A stretch of 64,000 nt of DNA from Periconia sp. R9002 (lineage: Eukaryota; Ascomycota; Dothideomycetes; Pleosporales; Periconiaceae), in NCBI GenBank assembly GCA_023627715.1, contig JAMAHW010000072.1:124001-188000 (forward strand), read 5' to 3'. The first letter of the stretch is position 1. Each line of letters starts with the position of its first letter. The translations under genes were made by a program, and so were the position numbers. The notes below the pieces were generated by a model. That model was not told where the DNA came from and searched no databases. It saw only the letters and a list, made by a program, of their open reading frames with translations. Shown piece after piece: positions 53,912 to 64,000 of the stretch.

Positions 53912-56349
53912 ATGGACCCTTTGTCTATAACCGCAAGCATAGTTACGTTGATAACAACAACCGAAGCAGCTGGGAGAGGACTTCATCGCTTGTGGGCCTT
54001 GCAAAATGCCCCGGCGCATCTTGAGTCCATTAAGAATGAGGTAAAAAACTCATCATACGGGAATTAGCACTGATGCTGATTTAAACGATAAGATCACGGA
54101 CTTCCGCGCTCTGCTGCATTTTGTCAGAGATGCCCCAGTTGACATTCAAAGAGAAAGGCCCTCTGCTAATCTCGACCATGTACAATCCGCTGTTGAACGG
54201 GGTACGAATGCGGTCCGGAGGTTAGATGAGCTAGTAACCACCAAGCTCAGCCGTAGAGCAAGCGTTGCCGTATAGCAAGCGTTGCCAATCCTAACAGTGA
54301 AATCAACGTTCGACATAGAGGTTTTTTCAAAGTCGAAAGACTCCAAAAAGTTGCTGCAGAACTGAGGGATGCGAAAATGACGCTGAGCGCAGCGCTCACT
54401 GCGTTAAACTATATACAGCTGTCAGACTCCACCCCAATCCCTTTGATCACGGCGAGTAGAGACTGACGAATGTAGGCAAAGTAACGTTCCACGGATCGAC
54501 TTAGCTATTGAGTCTATTGCAGTTGTTTCTCCTTCTGGAATGGTGTCTAATATTTCCGAAGCTGGCAATGGCCAGCCCGCGATGGATCATTCCATTAGCC
54601 AGTCCATAGAGGAACTTGTTGTACGATCTTCAGAGAACGATGTGGACGGTGGATCACTCTCATCTCGAACTTCGATTCGAATAACTACTACACCAACTGC
54701 TGTCCATTGCGATCCATTTTGCCCTTGTAGGTGCCATTTCCGGTTGAGGGGAAACAGCCCTCGCTGGCTGCAAAACCTCTTCGGCATTCTCTTCTACCAG
54801 TTTACGGGCACGCCCTCCCTTAATCGCCGCCCATGCAATTTTACTGACTGCTTGGCTCACGGTGGCTCCGTGAAGTTCGAATATTGGTTTCCAACTTGGC
54901 TGATGCCTTTAGTCCTGCGGGCGACTGGGACCTGGAATCATCTGGACGGTATACGGGGGATATGGAGTCTCCAAGTTACTGAAAACATTCCCCGGTCTGA
55001 GTATGGAATTTTCAATGTGCTGCAACAGGCCAAGGAGCCCCGGCAATTGGAGATGTTTCTGGATATATCGAAACTGTCCGCGCGGGCAAATTGTAACCAG
55101 ATATCGCTCTTAGATGTAAGCATTCATAAGTAATTGTGAATCTCGCGTTTTCTCACCGTCACTAAATCAATCACGCAGCTTGCAATACAGTATGAAAGGA
55201 TGGACATGTGTAAAATGCTATTGCACAGAGGCGCCGACTTGTTCTATCGTAGGCACGACCAAAGGTATTCTGAACCCCGCATATCAATACCTGAACTGCA
55301 TTCATACTAACGCACTTAGGTGTACTGCAGAATATGCTTGGTGGATGGTACTGGGATCACCTGAAGGCAAAAGCCCGCTTCAAGGTCTGAAGCCCGCCCT
55401 AGAAGAATCCGAAACATTGGAACTTATGGATTTCAACATTATTCACAGAATAGTGACTGGATTGATTGACTTGGACCTGGAGCAGATGTTGAATCTTTAT
55501 CCGGAACTTGCCGATAAGCCTGATTCATTCGGTCAAACGCCTTTGTTCTGGGCAGTTGCACGGGACGACATTCCTGCAACACTGCTCTTGATAAATCGAG
55601 GCGCAAAAGTTTGTTCTCGAAACCATCTTGGTGCTACGCCTTTGCATTGGGTCAGAAATAAGAAAAACACCCAATGCGCGAAAGCACTTATTGATGCAGG
55701 TGCAGATGTGAATGCATTGAATTCATTCCATTTGGGCCGGCGCACTCCTCTGTATTTTGCGTTCCACCTCGGGAGTTTGGACCTAGTGGAACTGTTGTTA
55801 AGCTCTGGTGCGGATCCAGATCTTGGTGACGGCCCTGCAATCATAGCCGCGGCCATCCATGGTCGGGTTGACATGTTGGAAGCACTCTACAACCACGGCG
55901 CAGATATTGAAAAATGTAGCCCAGATGGCTACTCGGCAGTCATGTTCGCAGCAAATTACAATCGAACCGAGTGCGTGCGATTCCTCGTATCGAAAAATGC
56001 TCGACTCAATCTACTGGGCAACGATGGCGATTCGATTCTAGACCTAGTCGCATGTTACGCGAACACTTCAATTATGAAGATCCTCACTGATGCTAGAATC
56101 TGTGGCTTGCCAATGGATCCATCTCATGTTGAACGCTATTGGGAGAAGCTGAAGAACCACCGGAATGTTCGATACAGTGGAGAAAGAGAAGACATTCACG
56201 TTGAGCAAATAGCTTTTCAAACACTCCTTGACAGTATCCGGTCAATCGATATCGATCACGACACGACATCGAGTGTTGATCGCGAAGCTTTAGACGATGA
56301 AATAATCATGGATGCGCTCCATGAGCAGTCGGATCTGTGTCACCTTTAG
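53912..56349 (+). pseudogene. Fungal N-terminal-domain ankyrin-repeat gene, interrupted by a 17 bp duplication
   Basis: Exons 53912-54040, 54093-54420, 54476-55115, 55179-55264 and 55320-56349 assemble into a family-typical protein. It starts with a fungal STAND-type N-terminal domain (MDPLSITASIVTLITTTEAA) and a KVERLQKVAAELRDAKMTL block. A cysteine-rich segment follows (HCDPFCPCRCHFRL), then FGILFYQFTGTPSL, then ankyrin repeats (GQTPLFWAVARDDIPATLLL, GATPLHWV, RRTPLYFAFHLGSLDLVELL, DGYSAVMFAA). All splice phases agree except in exon 2. There a 17 bp unit (54257-54273) is followed by a 13 bp repeat of itself (54274-54286), producing TAG at 54273-54275. Subtracting 17 bp makes the phases consistent through the end. 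No other lesion is seen. Confidence 0.8.
54257..54286 (+). repeat. 17 bp direct duplication
   Basis: AGCAAGCGTTGCCGTAT is followed directly by AGCAAGCGTTGCC. It lies inside exon 2 of the ankyrin gene and breaks its frame. Confidence 0.85.
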
Positions 56350-58165
56350 GCATAACGCGAATTTGGCGGGTTTTTTGTTCAACTTCAAAAAGATAGCATG
56401 TTGGTCTTGGTTTTCGACATAGATTGATAGAGATGACTTTCTTTTCATCTCAAATGTTCACTATTTAGTTCAGGTTAAGGGACTTGGCGAAACTATGTCG
56501 GGAAAAAAAAATCCACGATATTTTGAAGAGAATCAAATTTTTTACATACATGATAAATTCATTATGAAAAACAAATACAAAAGTTGGTTCTTAAACTACT
56601 TGAAGTGGCAGTAAAGAAGCGAGAAGTGCAGCAACTAGCGTGTAACCCTACAGTTTACTTTTTTGTAGCAGACAGCGTAGTAGGTGCCTATGCAGTTCTA
56701 GATATCGTCCTACCTATGCGCTTAACTACTATACCTGCCCCTAAATATAAATTCATTCGAAGTTCTCAACCCAGTCTTGAGGTTCCGATTTTTCAACCAC
56801 GGGAAGTGACTATTACAGACTACGGCCCGAATTTTAGCTCGTTGCTATTTGGCTCCAATCCTACTCTACTTTGCTATACGAGGGATAACTTCAAACATCA
56901 ATTAAGAACACCATCAATCGATACCCACACTGCACGACCAATCCGCATTTTCGATAACCAATGCGCCATCAGCATAACAGACACGTTGCTCCTCTGATCA
57001 TAAAAATTCGCTTCCTACGTATACTCTACACCGCCACACGTATGTTTACTTGCTGACGGACCATGTCCGAGTTCGGCAACGGGAAACACCAAGACGAGTT
57101 AGTTCAAAAACATAGGTACTAACTAACGGATACTTACCAGCATGTGCGAGATCTGGCAGCCCTGCTTACTTCGCAGATAGTTTCCATAACTGCAGGAACG
57201 GCAGACCAACTCTATCCAATCCTTTCTAGTTATCACGCCCTAAAGTATCAAGTATGTCTGAAGCTATACGACTCGTACGAATACCGCGCCTTGTTCATCT
57301 CGGTGAACGCGATTGTCGGATCAGCTGCCTAGGATGGAATTTGCTACCTCGCCGTCTGAGGAACTTTGCCATCCGAGGGATGTTCACAGCGTGATGTGGA
57401 AGAAATTTTACACCGCCCTATCTTATTCAGTTTCAGCCACTACTTCTTATCCCTTCTATTATCGAGAACTCTGTCAATTAATTGCACACAAACAGACACA
57501 AAGATACGAGAAAATTGTCTAGGAATCATTCAGAAACGAATAAAGAGAGAAACTTAACTTCTTCTGGGTATCTTTAACCATTTTTGTAACTTGGCTATAT
57601 CTGATGCCAAGGCTCAGGTAGCCAGCCAGGCTGAGCCAGCTGAGTTTCTACGATAACGCCCTATAAGCACTACGCCTCCCCCGGTCTACAAACGTAGTCC
57701 CCCACAATTGGTATTCAGTGACTAGCCAATTCAAGTTGGCATGCGTACATATTCAAGACATCAATCATGGTCTCACGCACTGAGACTTCTTGTCTTGTCC
57801 TTCTCATAGCACTCAGGTAACCCCAATCCTCGGTTCGCACTCTCAGGAATCATCTTATGTAAATCCAAAGAGCAAGGATACACCACAGAGCGAGAAAAGA
57901 AGGCAATTGGGGGGATAAGCTAGTTCGCAGGCATCACCAGGTTTTATGGAGAAACCCGAATCAGTGTCAGCATGTGCGAGGGTTTCGGATCGGACAGGGT
58001 GGTGGGCCACATGGTTTCTACGAGAAAGAGTATGCTTCATTGCAGTAGTCCTCCCGTATCGACAAGGAGAAAAAATCAATGCAAGGAGTATTACTATAAA
58101 AAGGGTAGTCTCCTCCCTCGTAACCGTCCACGCAATTTTCGACCAAAAAAACCCCATCATCCAAA
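56350..58165. other. Intergenic region
   Basis: About 1.8 kb between the ankyrin gene and the methyltransferase. The frame at 56584-56997 begins with TTG and shows no domain. Nothing recognised. Confidence 0.4.
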
Positions 58166-59356
58166 ATGAACGCAGACTCCATCCGCGCCCTCGCAAACAA
58201 CCTCCCCTCCACCCCCTCGGAGCGTCTAGAAATCTATAAAGCTGCAAAAGAACTCCTCGCCCGCTCCGAACCACCGCGAGAAACTTGCTTCCGCCTCTTC
58301 GCCTCCCACCACGTCGCCGCAGCAGGCATCACCGCCGTCGACCTAGGCCTCTTCCACATCCTCGGCAAAACCCCAGAAAAAACGCACACATGCCAGGACC
58401 TCTCCACCGCCACTGGCGCCGACGCGATCCTAATCCTGCGTCTGCTTAGAACCCTCGCGGCGTTCGGCTTCGTAGCGCACGTCGGTCTCGAGACCTTCCA
58501 GGCAACTGACAACACCGTGTCGTTGACATCCAAGTTCGCGGAGGAGTGTGGAAGGATTCAGACGCAGTTTCATGGTCCCATGATGCTCGCGCTGCCCGAG
58601 TACCTGAAGAAGATCGGCTACAAGAACCCGTCGGATCCATCGCACACGCCGTATCACATCTCGTACGGGACGGATCTGGAGCCCATGGCGTGGTTCAATG
58701 AGAATCCGGAGTGGTTTGCTAAAGTCATGGCGTTCTTCGCTGTGCAGCGCGACTTGCAGACGCCGTGGATGTCGCAGCCGCGGTTTTTAGACGGGTTTGA
58801 TGTGAAGCTGTCTGAGGAGGATGTGCAGCGTGGGCGGGCGCTGTTCGTCGATGTCGCGGGCGCCGTGGGGCATCAGTGTGTTGCGTTCCGTGAGCACCGC
58901 CCTGATCTCAAGGGCGCCGTGATTCTGCAGGATCTGCCGTTCGCGGTTGAGATGGCGAGACAGAATCCGCGGTTCGCGGAACTGGATATCACGGCCCAGG
59001 CGTACGATTTTTTGACGCCGCAGACGCCCGAGGCGCAGGGCGCGAAGATCTTTTACATGCGAAACGCGTTGCATGACTGGGGGGATGAGAAGAATCTTGT
59101 TATTCTTAAGAACATTGCGGATGCGATGGTGGAGGATTCGGTGCTGATTGTTGATGAGGCGGTGGTGCCGGATAAAGATGTCGCGATGCCTGTTGCGGCG
59201 TATGATATGGATATGATGGCGTTCTTGAGTGCGCAGGAACGGTCCGAGGGGCTGTGGAGGGATCTTTTGGAACGGAAGGCTGGGTTGAGGATACGTGATA
59301 TTCGTGTGTATGATGAGGGGTCGTCGGAGTGCTTGATCTTTGTGACGAAGTCTTAA
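58166..59356 (+). CDS. SAM-dependent O-methyltransferase (COMT-like)
   Basis: Intronless, 396 residues. An N-terminal dimerisation helix region (RLEIYKAAKELLARSEPP, then FHILGKTPEKTHTCQDLS) precedes the Rossmann-like methyltransferase fold. ALFVDVAGAVGHQCVAF is the SAM loop, with the first Gly of the classical GGG replaced (VDVAGAVGH). GAVILQDLPFAVEMA and FYMRNALHDWGDEKNLVIL follow; the last contains the catalytic His and Asp. It would methylate a small phenolic or polyketide substrate. No synthase gene lies nearby, so the pathway is unknown. Intact. Confidence 0.93.
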   Translation: MNADSIRALANNLPSTPSERLEIYKAAKELLARSEPPRETCFRLFASHHVAAAGITAVDLGLFHILGKTPEKTHTCQDLSTATGADAILILRLLRTLAAFGFVAHVGLETFQATDNTVSLTSKFAEECGRIQTQFHGPMMLALPEYLKKIGYKNPSDPSHTPYHISYGTDLEPMAWFNENPEWFAKVMAFFAVQRDLQTPWMSQPRFLDGFDVKLSEEDVQRGRALFVDVAGAVGHQCVAFREHRPDLKGAVILQDLPFAVEMARQNPRFAELDITAQAYDFLTPQTPEAQGAKIFYMRNALHDWGDEKNLVILKNIADAMVEDSVLIVDEAVVPDKDVAMPVAAYDMDMMAFLSAQERSEGLWRDLLERKAGLRIRDIRVYDEGSSECLIFVTKS

Positions 59357-60130
59357 GGGTAGGGAGGATTATACTAGAGCTAGAACTTATCAATCTATTA
59401 CGCTGTTAGTCAAACGAACACGACCATAAACATAGATATTCACATATACGTTTCTTCTACCTCCTCCTTCCCATCCCCCCTAGTCCCTTAGATTCATGTT
59501 ATGCGATATCCGTGTGCAAGAGGAAGGGGCAGTCACATACTTTTGCTCTCTGTAAAAAAAGGCTTGAGCGGGAGGTAATATGATTTATGATAAGACGGGG
59601 ACGCTAGTGTATACTGTGGTCTCGTAGTGTTGGGGTGGGGACATCAGCAGACCACTGCGGAAGCATGACATAAAAAAACCGATCATGTGAACTTGGAAAT
59701 GTTTGTGTTTTTTTGCTACCGCAAATAGCGGCTTTCAACTTTTTTTTCGTTCGATTGTACATACAAACTTCTAACAGTAAATTCGGTACAATTGAGTCTA
59801 GAGGGGCTATTCAAGACTGGAGATGGTTCTCGTTCGGGTGGACTCCCAAAGGTCGTTACCAGGATGTAGTTATTATCCTGGGGATTTTTTGGCTCACTAA
59901 ACTCCAACCATTAATGGAAGGACTGTTGGCTAAGGAGAACATTTTGCCATTTGGATATAATCTCTTCAAGTCATAGCAACTTCATAAGTGCCTGTTTTGA
60001 TCAGCCGGATTGCTCCATTCGTCACGCGATGATTGAATTCTACGCTAGTGGTTTGATTCGAAGCACTGGATTCATATAAGAGCTCGTGGAAATCACAAAT
60101 TCTGACACTTGTGCTAAAGTTGTACCCACC
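59357..60130. other. Intergenic region
   Basis: About 770 bp between the methyltransferase and the Gln/Pro-repeat gene; the frame at 59713-59976 is short and unrecognised. Confidence 0.4.
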
Positions 60131-61353
60131 ATGAGTAATCTGAATGATCTACCACCCCTTGTGGCAATCGCCGCTCCCGAAGAAGAGTGCATTTCACTCA
60201 GTGTGACAGAGTTCGGAGAGGGAGAAGTGATTTATGCCAATACACCGGACTTGTCGGAGCGTTTATGTTCGAGCCACAGTGACGAAGCAAAAATTCTTGT
60301 CAGTAAATTTCCGCTGGCGCCTCTGGTCCCTCTCGATTCTGTCTCCGAAAAGAATGTTGAAAACGCATTGGGGGCCACAGAGAGCATTGTGAATAGAGTC
60401 AACGGGAGAATTAACCTTATAGGAATAGGCTGTATGTCGGTCGGCGGGAAAACTTTGAATATATGGGCAACTCTTACTGGAAATAGATCGAGAAACGCTC
60501 TTCCAACTGTCCGGTTTTTGACCACTGGGGATGGAGCAACTAAAAAGATAGACTGGAAATATGTTGTGAGTTGTCCGAGGAAGGTTGAACAATTTGCTTT
60601 CTTAAAGAACGGGCCTGATTTATGGGTATTGATCAAACACCATTTCTTTCAAAATGGGGTGATCGTCCCGCATGATTTGAAAGTTGGCCAACGTGGATAC
60701 TCAGACAAACTCTTGAAATGCGCCCTGGATTACGAAAAATACAAGCAACACAATGTTTTGATGGACTGCAAATTGCTCGGCGATCTTATGAACTGCAAGT
60801 AAGCCACCCACGTCAGCCGCAGCCGCATCAGCTGCATCAGCCGCATCCGGTAAATCAGCTCAATCAACAACCTCACCGTACTCCAAGACCTCAATCTGTT
60901 CAGCCATATTCCTTTACTCAACAACTGCCAATGTTTCAGCAACATCCATTCCCACCACATAACCAATATCCGCAACAGAACCAGCTCCCGCGACAGAACC
61001 AGCTCCCGCAACAGAACCAGTTCCCGCAACAGAACCAGTTCCCGCAGCAATACCAGTTCCCGCAGCAATACCAGCATTCGCTGCAAGACCCCTTCCCACA
61101 GCCATACCATTTCCCACAGCAAACTTATTGGCCTCAACCTGCTATTCCAATTCAGACCAATTATGCACCTCAGGTCGGCTGGGGACCCCCAATTACTGAT
61201 TCCAACCAATTCAATCACCTTTACCAGGCGAATCCACAACATCGAGTTGATCAGTTACCTCAAACTAATATCCCGCCAAATCCAAACCCTCCACCTCGGC
61301 CGAATCCGCAATACCAAGCCCCTTCATCGCCTCAATTCAACCATCAGCGTTAG
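60131..61353 (+). CDS. Unknown protein with Gln/Pro-rich hexapeptide-repeat tail, probably two exons
   Basis: The first frame runs from ATG 60131 to a stop at 60802 and encodes an unknown globular part (RINLIGIGCMSVGGKTLNIW, VRFLTTGDGATKKIDWKYVV). A strong donor GTAAGC at 60799 joined to an AG ending at 60887 would fuse it in frame to 60888-61353 and give 377 residues. This removes the stop and brings in a tail of ten exact 18 bp units (60958-61137), each a variant of QNQFPQ. If the intron is not used, the protein ends at 60802 with 223 residues and the repeat frame is untranslated. I recognise no family. The tail resembles prion-like, aggregation-prone fungal sequences, but that is inference. 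Confidence 0.55.
60958..61137 (+). repeat. Ten tandem 18 bp units encoding Gln/Pro hexapeptides
   Basis: Units read as variants of CAGAACCAGTTCCCGCAA without gaps. Translated in one frame they give HNQYPQ, QNQLPR, QNQLPQ, QNQFPQ (twice), QYQFPQ and looser copies. Confidence 0.85.
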
Positions 61354-62307
61354 ATGATATACAGTAGTCACTCAATCAATAGGAGAAAGGAATGCTTTTG
61401 ATCTGCAACTAAAACAGGCATTTTGAACTGATCATTCTTACTGAGTCATTCATGGTTATCAAGTGAATTGACTTGACAAAGCATGGGCCGGAGGTCCGTA
61501 ATAACCACAGTACTGATGATGTTGCAATTTGAGGGCATGGAAAGATGCACGGGGAGTGTCAATGTACTTCTCTGACATGGGATGAGGTACGATACACTTC
61601 GCAATCAAACGGAAGATGGCGAATGATATTTTGGAATGTACAGTACTGTCAAATTCGAGTTTTGCTTCATGATATTTTGATTGATGGCTGTAATCGGCCA
61701 ACTTGGGAGTGAAGCCTTGGTGGTGGGACTATGGTTCGTGCGGTGCCGAGGACAAGCCGAAAGTGGAGCGAGAAACACGCACAGAGCATGGTGTAATCTG
61801 CAATGCTACGATAGTTATTGGTGCAGTCAGGTGAACCCTCATCGGCAAATTAAACCTTCGAGTTTCCATAGCCCTAGATGATCTGTTCCTATTATAGAGA
61901 TTTTCGATATATCGGTCAGTGTAACGTTCTTACAGCACTGTGCTGGCGCTGGGTGAGCCTAGACGCTAATTGAGACTGAAATAAATCGGCGAATAAAAGT
62001 AGGCTGCTATCCATCCTTGCTAGTATCCTATATTGAACTATATCTCCACATAGTTTACTAAGCCTAACCCGAAAAGACGCATTGTAAATGCTACCGTTTC
62101 AAGGGGGGCCAGGGATAATTGCTTTTATTCGCCTGCCACGATTCAGCCCTTACAGTTGCACAGTAAGGCTGAAGCATATTTAAAAACAATTCCTCGAAGA
62201 AACATGAACATTTTTCATTCACACCATTGTCTTTCGTTACCTTACAGCTTCTCCTATTCTACATTTTTTTTTCTTTTTCCTAATATTCCCCATCCACCAT
62301 CCTGAGA
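61354..62307. other. Intergenic region
   Basis: About 950 bp. A pyrimidine-rich leader occurs at 62220-62300, just before the peroxidase ATG. No gene recognised. Confidence 0.4.
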
Positions 62308-63951
62308 ATGAAGCACTTCTCAATTTTGGCTCGGGCATCCCTGCTTGCCGGTTTATCCGGCGCCGAATACGTGTGGCCAGACAAAAATGACCAGATAGAA
62401 GACGTCTACATGCTTCAGGGAGGGTTCAACAAGATTGCATTTATAGATGGTATTCTATCTTGCGGATTTGGCCAAAGCGAACCGGGACGACAGAACACAG
62501 CCGAATGGATCCGAACCGCATATCACGACATGGCAACGGCAGACGTCGACGCCGGTACGGGAGGCCTCGATGCATCGATAATGTTTGAAACGGAAAGGGG
62601 AGAGAACAAGGGCAGTGCTTTCAACAACACATTATCGCATTTCCTCAACTTCTATACCTCAAGATCGTCGGCGGCAGATCTAGTGGCCTTGGGGGTGGTG
62701 GGTTCGATGGCTGTTTGCAAAGGTTATGAGATACCCTTCAGAGCTGGTCGCATAGATGCAACCGAAGCGGGCCCCGCTGGCGTGCCTGAGCCACAGCAAG
62801 ACCTTGCGACGCACACGGCAAAGTTTGCGAAGCAAGGCTTTAACCAAAAGGAAATGATTGAATTGGTTGCTTGCGGGCATTCTCTTGGTGGCGTACATGG
62901 AGCCAATTTCCCTGAAATCACGCACGACAATTCCACTGGTCAAGTTTCGCATTTTGAGTACGGCGATTCACATGAGAAATTCGATAACGAGGTGGTTCTT
63001 GAATACCTGGCTAGCAATACCTCCAACCTTCTGGTCGCAGGTTCAAATGACACCATGAACTCTGACAAACGGATATTCGGCTCAGATAACAACGAAACAA
63101 TGGAAGCACTCGCGGACAACACACATTTCCAGCAACGATGCCAGGATGTTATGGGTCGAATGATTGATACAGTGCCGAAGGAAGTCGTCCTGAGTGAACC
63201 CATCAAACCCATCGACATCAAGCCATACATCAATCTGTTGGCGTTGAACAAGAATGGAACCATGGACTTTTCCGGCTACGTCCGTGTGCATTACGGCGGT
63301 GATTCCGGTCGCTCGAGCGCGGATGATCTCTCAGCATACCTGTCTTATAAAGACCGATCTGGCAATCTCGTCAATGAAACGATTTCAACCACGCGCCCAA
63401 CATGGGAAAATGGCATAGGTAGTGGATTCCATGGAGTGAATTTTGTCTTCTTCGAGTGGGACACTCAACTCGATCCAGCTATCGGCATAAGCGGTTTCGA
63501 TATCCATGTCACAACGAAATCCACCGGCAAAACAGAGCTTCACGACAACGGTGGTAATGGTTACCCGGTTCAAGACACCGTGCTTTTCCAGATGAAACAA
63601 AGCTGCAGCAGCTTCGATCGCAAAGAAGGAGGAGGCTACGAGGGCCACCTTACCATCGTTGCCGCCGTACGAACCGAGGTGGTGTCTGGGAGACAACTTA
63701 ACATGCAATTTGCGAAGAAGGTACCGCGAACGGGTGTCTTGGTCCCTCGAATTGAGACACAGACTCAACCTCTCCAAGCTATGGAGAAGACCTTGTCGGG
63801 ATATAGCTTGTTTGAGGTGAACAAGATGGTGATTAATGAACAGAGCTCGAACACAAATTTCGACCTCGTGCTAAGTGGAGGCGACAAGGATGTAATCTTG
63901 GAATTCCAGAAAACGAATTCGCTTTCAATCCAGGCCTGTGACGTTCTATAA
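62308..63951 (+). CDS. Secreted heme peroxidase (plant-type superfamily, ligninase-like)
   Basis: Intronless, 547 residues. A signal peptide (MKHFSILARASLLAGLSGA) is followed by the heme peroxidase fold. The distal site is Arg69 and His73 in EWIRTAYHDM, and GTGGLDASIMFE follows. The proximal histidine is His191 in ELVACGHSLGGVHGANFPEI. Both match class II-like fungal peroxidases. The C-terminal 200 residues (from about 330) are extra and beta-rich, with no named domain. Potential N-glycosylation sites are frequent (NNT, NDT, NET, NGT). It would oxidise phenolic or other reductants with hydrogen peroxide outside the cell. The stop is at 63949-63951. Confidence 0.9.
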   Translation: MKHFSILARASLLAGLSGAEYVWPDKNDQIEDVYMLQGGFNKIAFIDGILSCGFGQSEPGRQNTAEWIRTAYHDMATADVDAGTGGLDASIMFETERGENKGSAFNNTLSHFLNFYTSRSSAADLVALGVVGSMAVCKGYEIPFRAGRIDATEAGPAGVPEPQQDLATHTAKFAKQGFNQKEMIELVACGHSLGGVHGANFPEITHDNSTGQVSHFEYGDSHEKFDNEVVLEYLASNTSNLLVAGSNDTMNSDKRIFGSDNNETMEALADNTHFQQRCQDVMGRMIDTVPKEVVLSEPIKPIDIKPYINLLALNKNGTMDFSGYVRVHYGGDSGRSSADDLSAYLSYKDRSGNLVNETISTTRPTWENGIGSGFHGVNFVFFEWDTQLDPAIGISGFDIHVTTKSTGKTELHDNGGNGYPVQDTVLFQMKQSCSSFDRKEGGGYEGHLTIVAAVRTEVVSGRQLNMQFAKKVPRTGVLVPRIETQTQPLQAMEKTLSGYSLFEVNKMVINEQSSNTNFDLVLSGGDKDVILEFQKTNSLSIQACDVL

Positions 63952-64000
63952 CCTTTGTATAGTCAGTATAGTTTGTAATTATAATTTTTGAAGTTCATTT
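63952..64000. other. 3' flank of peroxidase gene
   Basis: AT-rich 3' flank to the window edge; no gene. Confidence 0.4.

Noticed and set aside
54540..55133. Independent 197-codon gene at the ankyrin locus
   Set aside because: It joins in phase with upstream and downstream exons to a single family-typical ankyrin protein, so it is not separate.
58166..59356. Secondary-metabolite cluster around the O-methyltransferase
   Set aside because: No synthase, tailoring P450 or transporter lies next to it; the intact P450 and exporter are tens of kb away among unrelated genes.
60086..60130. Upstream extension of the Gln/Pro-repeat gene
   Set aside because: Begins with GTG; the first ATG is at 60131.
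1..64000. Transposons, tRNA or rRNA genes, CRISPR arrays
   Set aside because: No transposase domains, tRNA clover-leaf cores or long repeats were seen by eye; CRISPR is not expected in a fungus. A tRNAscan run would settle the tRNA point.

Overview
The window is a 64 kb stretch of a filamentous ascomycete (Pezizomycotina) chromosome. Genes carry short 45-90 nt introns with GTA(A/T)G-type donors and CAG/TAG acceptors. The gene content is also typical of that group: HET domain, fungal CorA-like protein, fungal N-terminal-domain ankyrin protein, DUF1996, 2EXR-type protein, COMPASS Spp1, Nse3 and Aim18. A class such as Dothideomycetes or Leotiomycetes is a guess only. Exon coordinates were built by hand from splice signals and reading-frame continuity.

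Left part (1-14.7 kb): a GH32-like glycosidase (cut by the window edge) is divergent from an MFS sugar transporter. Their shared promoter holds regularly spaced CGGCCCG repeats, so this looks like a small sugar-utilisation pair. A POT-family peptide transporter follows, then a gene-poor stretch with the decayed 3' end of a cytochrome P450. Next come an intact eight-exon P450, an NAD(P)-binding (NmrA-like) protein and a mannitol 2-dehydrogenase with an unusual mitochondrial-type leader.

Middle part (14.7-46.3 kb): long intergenic DNA, then a small secreted six-cysteine protein whose promoter contains a tandem duplication with palindromes. After it come a 2EXR-like protein, a Ser/Thr-rich membrane protein, a DHA2-type MFS exporter followed by a short-chain dehydrogenase, and a large signal-peptide protein with a cysteine-rich ectodomain and seven predicted membrane segments. 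A HET-domain protein with a decayed first motif, a CorA-like protein, a GFA-family zinc protein, a 2-oxoglutarate oxygenase and a secreted EEP-type phosphatase/nuclease follow. The part ends with a convergent pair of DUF1996 paralogues, one with an in-frame TAG, and a ten-cysteine small secreted protein.

Right part (46.3-64 kb): a sequence gap with a poly-C tract precedes a housekeeping block of Spp1, Nse3 and Aim18. Accessory genes follow: an ankyrin-repeat gene broken by a 17 bp duplication, an O-methyltransferase, a Gln/Pro-repeat protein and a secreted heme peroxidase. Housekeeping genes look intact. The breakage is concentrated in the accessory families (P450, HET, DUF1996, ankyrin).
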